Below are positions 19,751-21,469 of a DNA stretch of 21,469 bases, one piece after another. A program made the position numbers and the translations under genes. The first letter of the stretch is position 1. Each line of letters opens with the position of its first letter. Below the pieces are notes generated by a model. That model was not told the origin of the DNA. It did not search any database and was given only the letters and a program-made list of their open reading frames with translations. Origin of the DNA: Glomus cerebriforme (Eukaryota > Glomeromycota > Glomeromycetes > Glomerales > Glomeraceae); the NCBI GenBank assembly GCA_003550305.1, contig QKYT01000084.1:212155-233623 (forward strand), given 5' to 3'.

Positions 19751-21220
19751 TTAAGATGTGGCAAATTTAACAATACCTAAATTTTTATATTTTTCAATAA
19801 TTTTCATATTTTCTTCATTTAAATCTAAACTATTACATCTTCTATGTTTAATAATCTTTAAAGAAAATGATTTTTTTGGTATTCGATTTTTCCAACTTAT
19901 AAAAAAAGATTCTAAATCCTTTGGAAGTAATTCTGAATTTGAAACATTATATAATTTCAATTCATAAAAATTTTTTGGTGAATATTTAACTACAGTTTTT
20001 AATACTTCCTTTTCATTTAAAAATCTTTTTCCACACCAAATTTTAATACTTTCTAAATATTGACAACTATTAAATATAATTTTTAATGTATTTAATTCAT
20101 TATCATAAAATTTTAAAAAAAGTTGTTTAAGATTTGGACAAAATTTAGCTATTGATAATTTAAAATCATTATTATCTTCAATCGCATAAAATTCTTTAAG
20201 ATTTTTCCCATTATTTTCTATAAATTTCATTAAATATTCATATTTTGGACATCTGAAAGGAAATTCTAAGATTTGTAATTTAGGAAAAATAACATGTTGT
20301 AACTTATTAAAATCTTTCATATTTTGATAACCAGAGCATAAGATAGATGAAAATTTAATCACTTCTAGATTTGGGAATAAACCAATAGATGATAATGATA
20401 AATTGATATTATTATCACAAATATATAATTTCGTTAATGTATTAGAGTGTCTCATCAAAGCAGGTGTGATACACGTCCAATCAGCCCTATTAGAATTATT
20501 GATTATTATTTCCTTTAAATTATTTTGTAAAGAAATTAATTCTTCTAACTCATTTGAAACTTTGGTGTCATAAAATGATATATTGAGTGATCGTATATTA
20601 TGACATATTTGTGATAATTGATAAAAAAATTCAGAAGGAAGGTTTGAACTGCATTGTAATTCTGAAAGATTTATNAAACAATCTCTAGCTCCAGAAAAAC
20701 AAGTAAAAGATATATCTTTCGGATTTATATCATTTATATTATAAGTATAAGTCAATTTCTTTAAAAAAGAAATTTGATTTATAAACATTTTGATAATTTC
20801 ATTTANGACTAAACAATTTCTATCTTCTAAACTTAATGAAGTATCAGGATTTTTTTTAAGTACAAAATCAATCATTTGACTAATCNCATAAATTGAAAGA
20901 ATTTTGCAAAATGTTGGATAATTAAATAGTGGTGGTTTTGAAGTAGGTGTTTGTATGAAGATTTCATTCTCATATAAGAGTTCTCTTGATTCATCAGGAA
21001 GACAAGCAAATAATGTGCTAAGGATTTTTGTCATCATTTTCAGTTTATGATATTTGTAANTAATATGATTAAATTTATTCCANATATTCCTCCATAAAAT
21101 TCTAACAGAAATTTTACACCAAAGACGATTAACCAATAAACATGAATGTAAATTGATTTCATCTTCTTCTAAAATTTCAAAAATATCAATTAAGCATTCG
21201 ACTGGAATTTGACAAGACAT
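19751..21220 (-). CDS. F-box/LRR-like protein, 489 aa
   Basis: A single uninterrupted frame of 489 codons read on the minus strand from ATG 21218-21220. The N-terminus (about residues 3-48) is an F-box: IPVECLIDIFEILEEDE, then LHSCLLVNRLWCKISVRILW. F-box domains bind Skp1 and place a substrate-recognition region in an SCF ubiquitin ligase. The rest shows irregular leucine/isoleucine-rich repeats (for example FPKLQILEF, CPNLKQLFLKFY, CQYLESIKIWCG) that fit degenerate LRRs for target binding. There are no introns, as is common in this fungal family. Five N bases (20675, 20806, 20886, 21060, 21083) make five residues unreadable but do not break the frame. The target is unknown. A fragment of a paralogue lies at 2030-2203. 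Confidence 0.9.
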   Translation of the reverse strand: MSCQIPVECLIDIFEILEEDEINLHSCLLVNRLWCKISVRILWRNXWNKFNHIXYKYHKLKMMTKILSTLFACLPDESRELLYENEIFIQTPTSKPPLFNYPTFCKILSIYXISQMIDFVLKKNPDTSLSLEDRNCLVXNEIIKMFINQISFLKKLTYTYNINDINPKDISFTCFSGARDCXINLSELQCSSNLPSEFFYQLSQICHNIRSLNISFYDTKVSNELEELISLQNNLKEIIINNSNRADWTCITPALMRHSNTLTKLYICDNNINLSLSSIGLFPNLEVIKFSSILCSGYQNMKDFNKLQHVIFPKLQILEFPFRCPKYEYLMKFIENNGKNLKEFYAIEDNNDFKLSIAKFCPNLKQLFLKFYDNELNTLKIIFNSCQYLESIKIWCGKRFLNEKEVLKTVVKYSPKNFYELKLYNVSNSELLPKDLESFFISWKNRIPKKSFSLKIIKHRRCNSLDLNEENMKIIEKYKNLGIVKFATS

Positions 21221-21364
21221 TTTTCATTTACCTTAAAAAATTTTTTTGGCGTTAAATTTATATGTCATTGGCTTATATTGTGTTACGTCATGTGATAAAT
21301 ATTTACGGAGTGTCAATTTATGGTTTGGATTCAAAAAAAAAAAATTTTGTCATTGACGTACAGT

Positions 21365-21469
21365 ATTCCTCCGAAAATAGGCAATTTGACGAATTGACGA
21401 ATTGTAAATTTTTTTCCAATCCTGGATGTAGACAAGATTTTAGATTTGGTTGCTTATTTTCGGAGAAAT
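21365..21469. mobile_element. small TIR element (MITE-like), maybe complete
   Basis: ATTCCTCCGAAAATAGGCAA at 21365-21384 and the last 20 bases of the window (21450-21469) are inverted repeats with 18 of 20 positions matching. The 65-bp interior is non-coding and has GACGAATT twice in tandem. The window ends at the right repeat, so the target-site duplication cannot be checked. The element lies about 145 bases upstream of the F-box gene start. Confidence 0.7.

Overview
The window looks like nuclear DNA from a fungus, most likely an arbuscular mycorrhizal fungus of the Glomeromycotina (Rhizophagus-like). The evidence is an AT-rich background, short introns of about 65-120 bp with GT..AG borders, an intronless F-box gene, and three genes that each fuse a protein kinase domain to a C-terminal array of Sel1 repeats. 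Large families of such kinases, Sel1 proteins and F-box proteins are known to be expanded in these fungi. The organism call is an inference from gene content; no marker gene is present. There are 11 N bases.

Layout. 1-7064 is gene-poor. It holds a 20-bp tandem repeat at the left edge, a broken multi-exon gene (about 660-1137), two adjacent pseudogene relics (an F-box paralogue at 2030-2203 on the minus strand; a cysteine-motif gene at 2305-2830 on the plus strand), an exact 100-bp tandem duplication beside an N (3070-3268), a fold-back element (3549-3680) and a cluster of small palindromes (5143-5378). 7065-9927 and 10732-13136 are two tandem kinase-Sel1 genes on the minus strand (genes A and B). 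13137-16390 is intergenic and contains a protein-like relic (about 13417-13720), a retrotransposed element with a perfect 14-bp target-site duplication (14584-15074) and a pyrimidine-rich stretch. 16391-18717 is a third kinase-Sel1 gene (gene C) on the plus strand. 19751-21220 is an F-box gene on the minus strand, and a small terminal-inverted-repeat element (21365-21469) lies in its upstream region.

Genes A, B and C each reconstruct cleanly as five coding exons with all four introns at the same positions and phases: kinase in exons 1-5, linker plus Sel1 array in exon 5. The predicted proteins are 823, 681 and 655 residues with about 9, 7 and 6 full Sel1 repeats. A and B are the closest pair: introns 3 and 4 and an upstream 14-bp motif are shared. 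Their catalytic residues differ. C has an intact HRD...N and DFG. A has HRD...N with DLG. B has DLG and a serine in place of the catalytic-loop asparagine, so B may be a pseudokinase beside active sisters. A signalling role in which the kinase passes signals through a Sel1 scaffold is plausible but not shown by the sequence.
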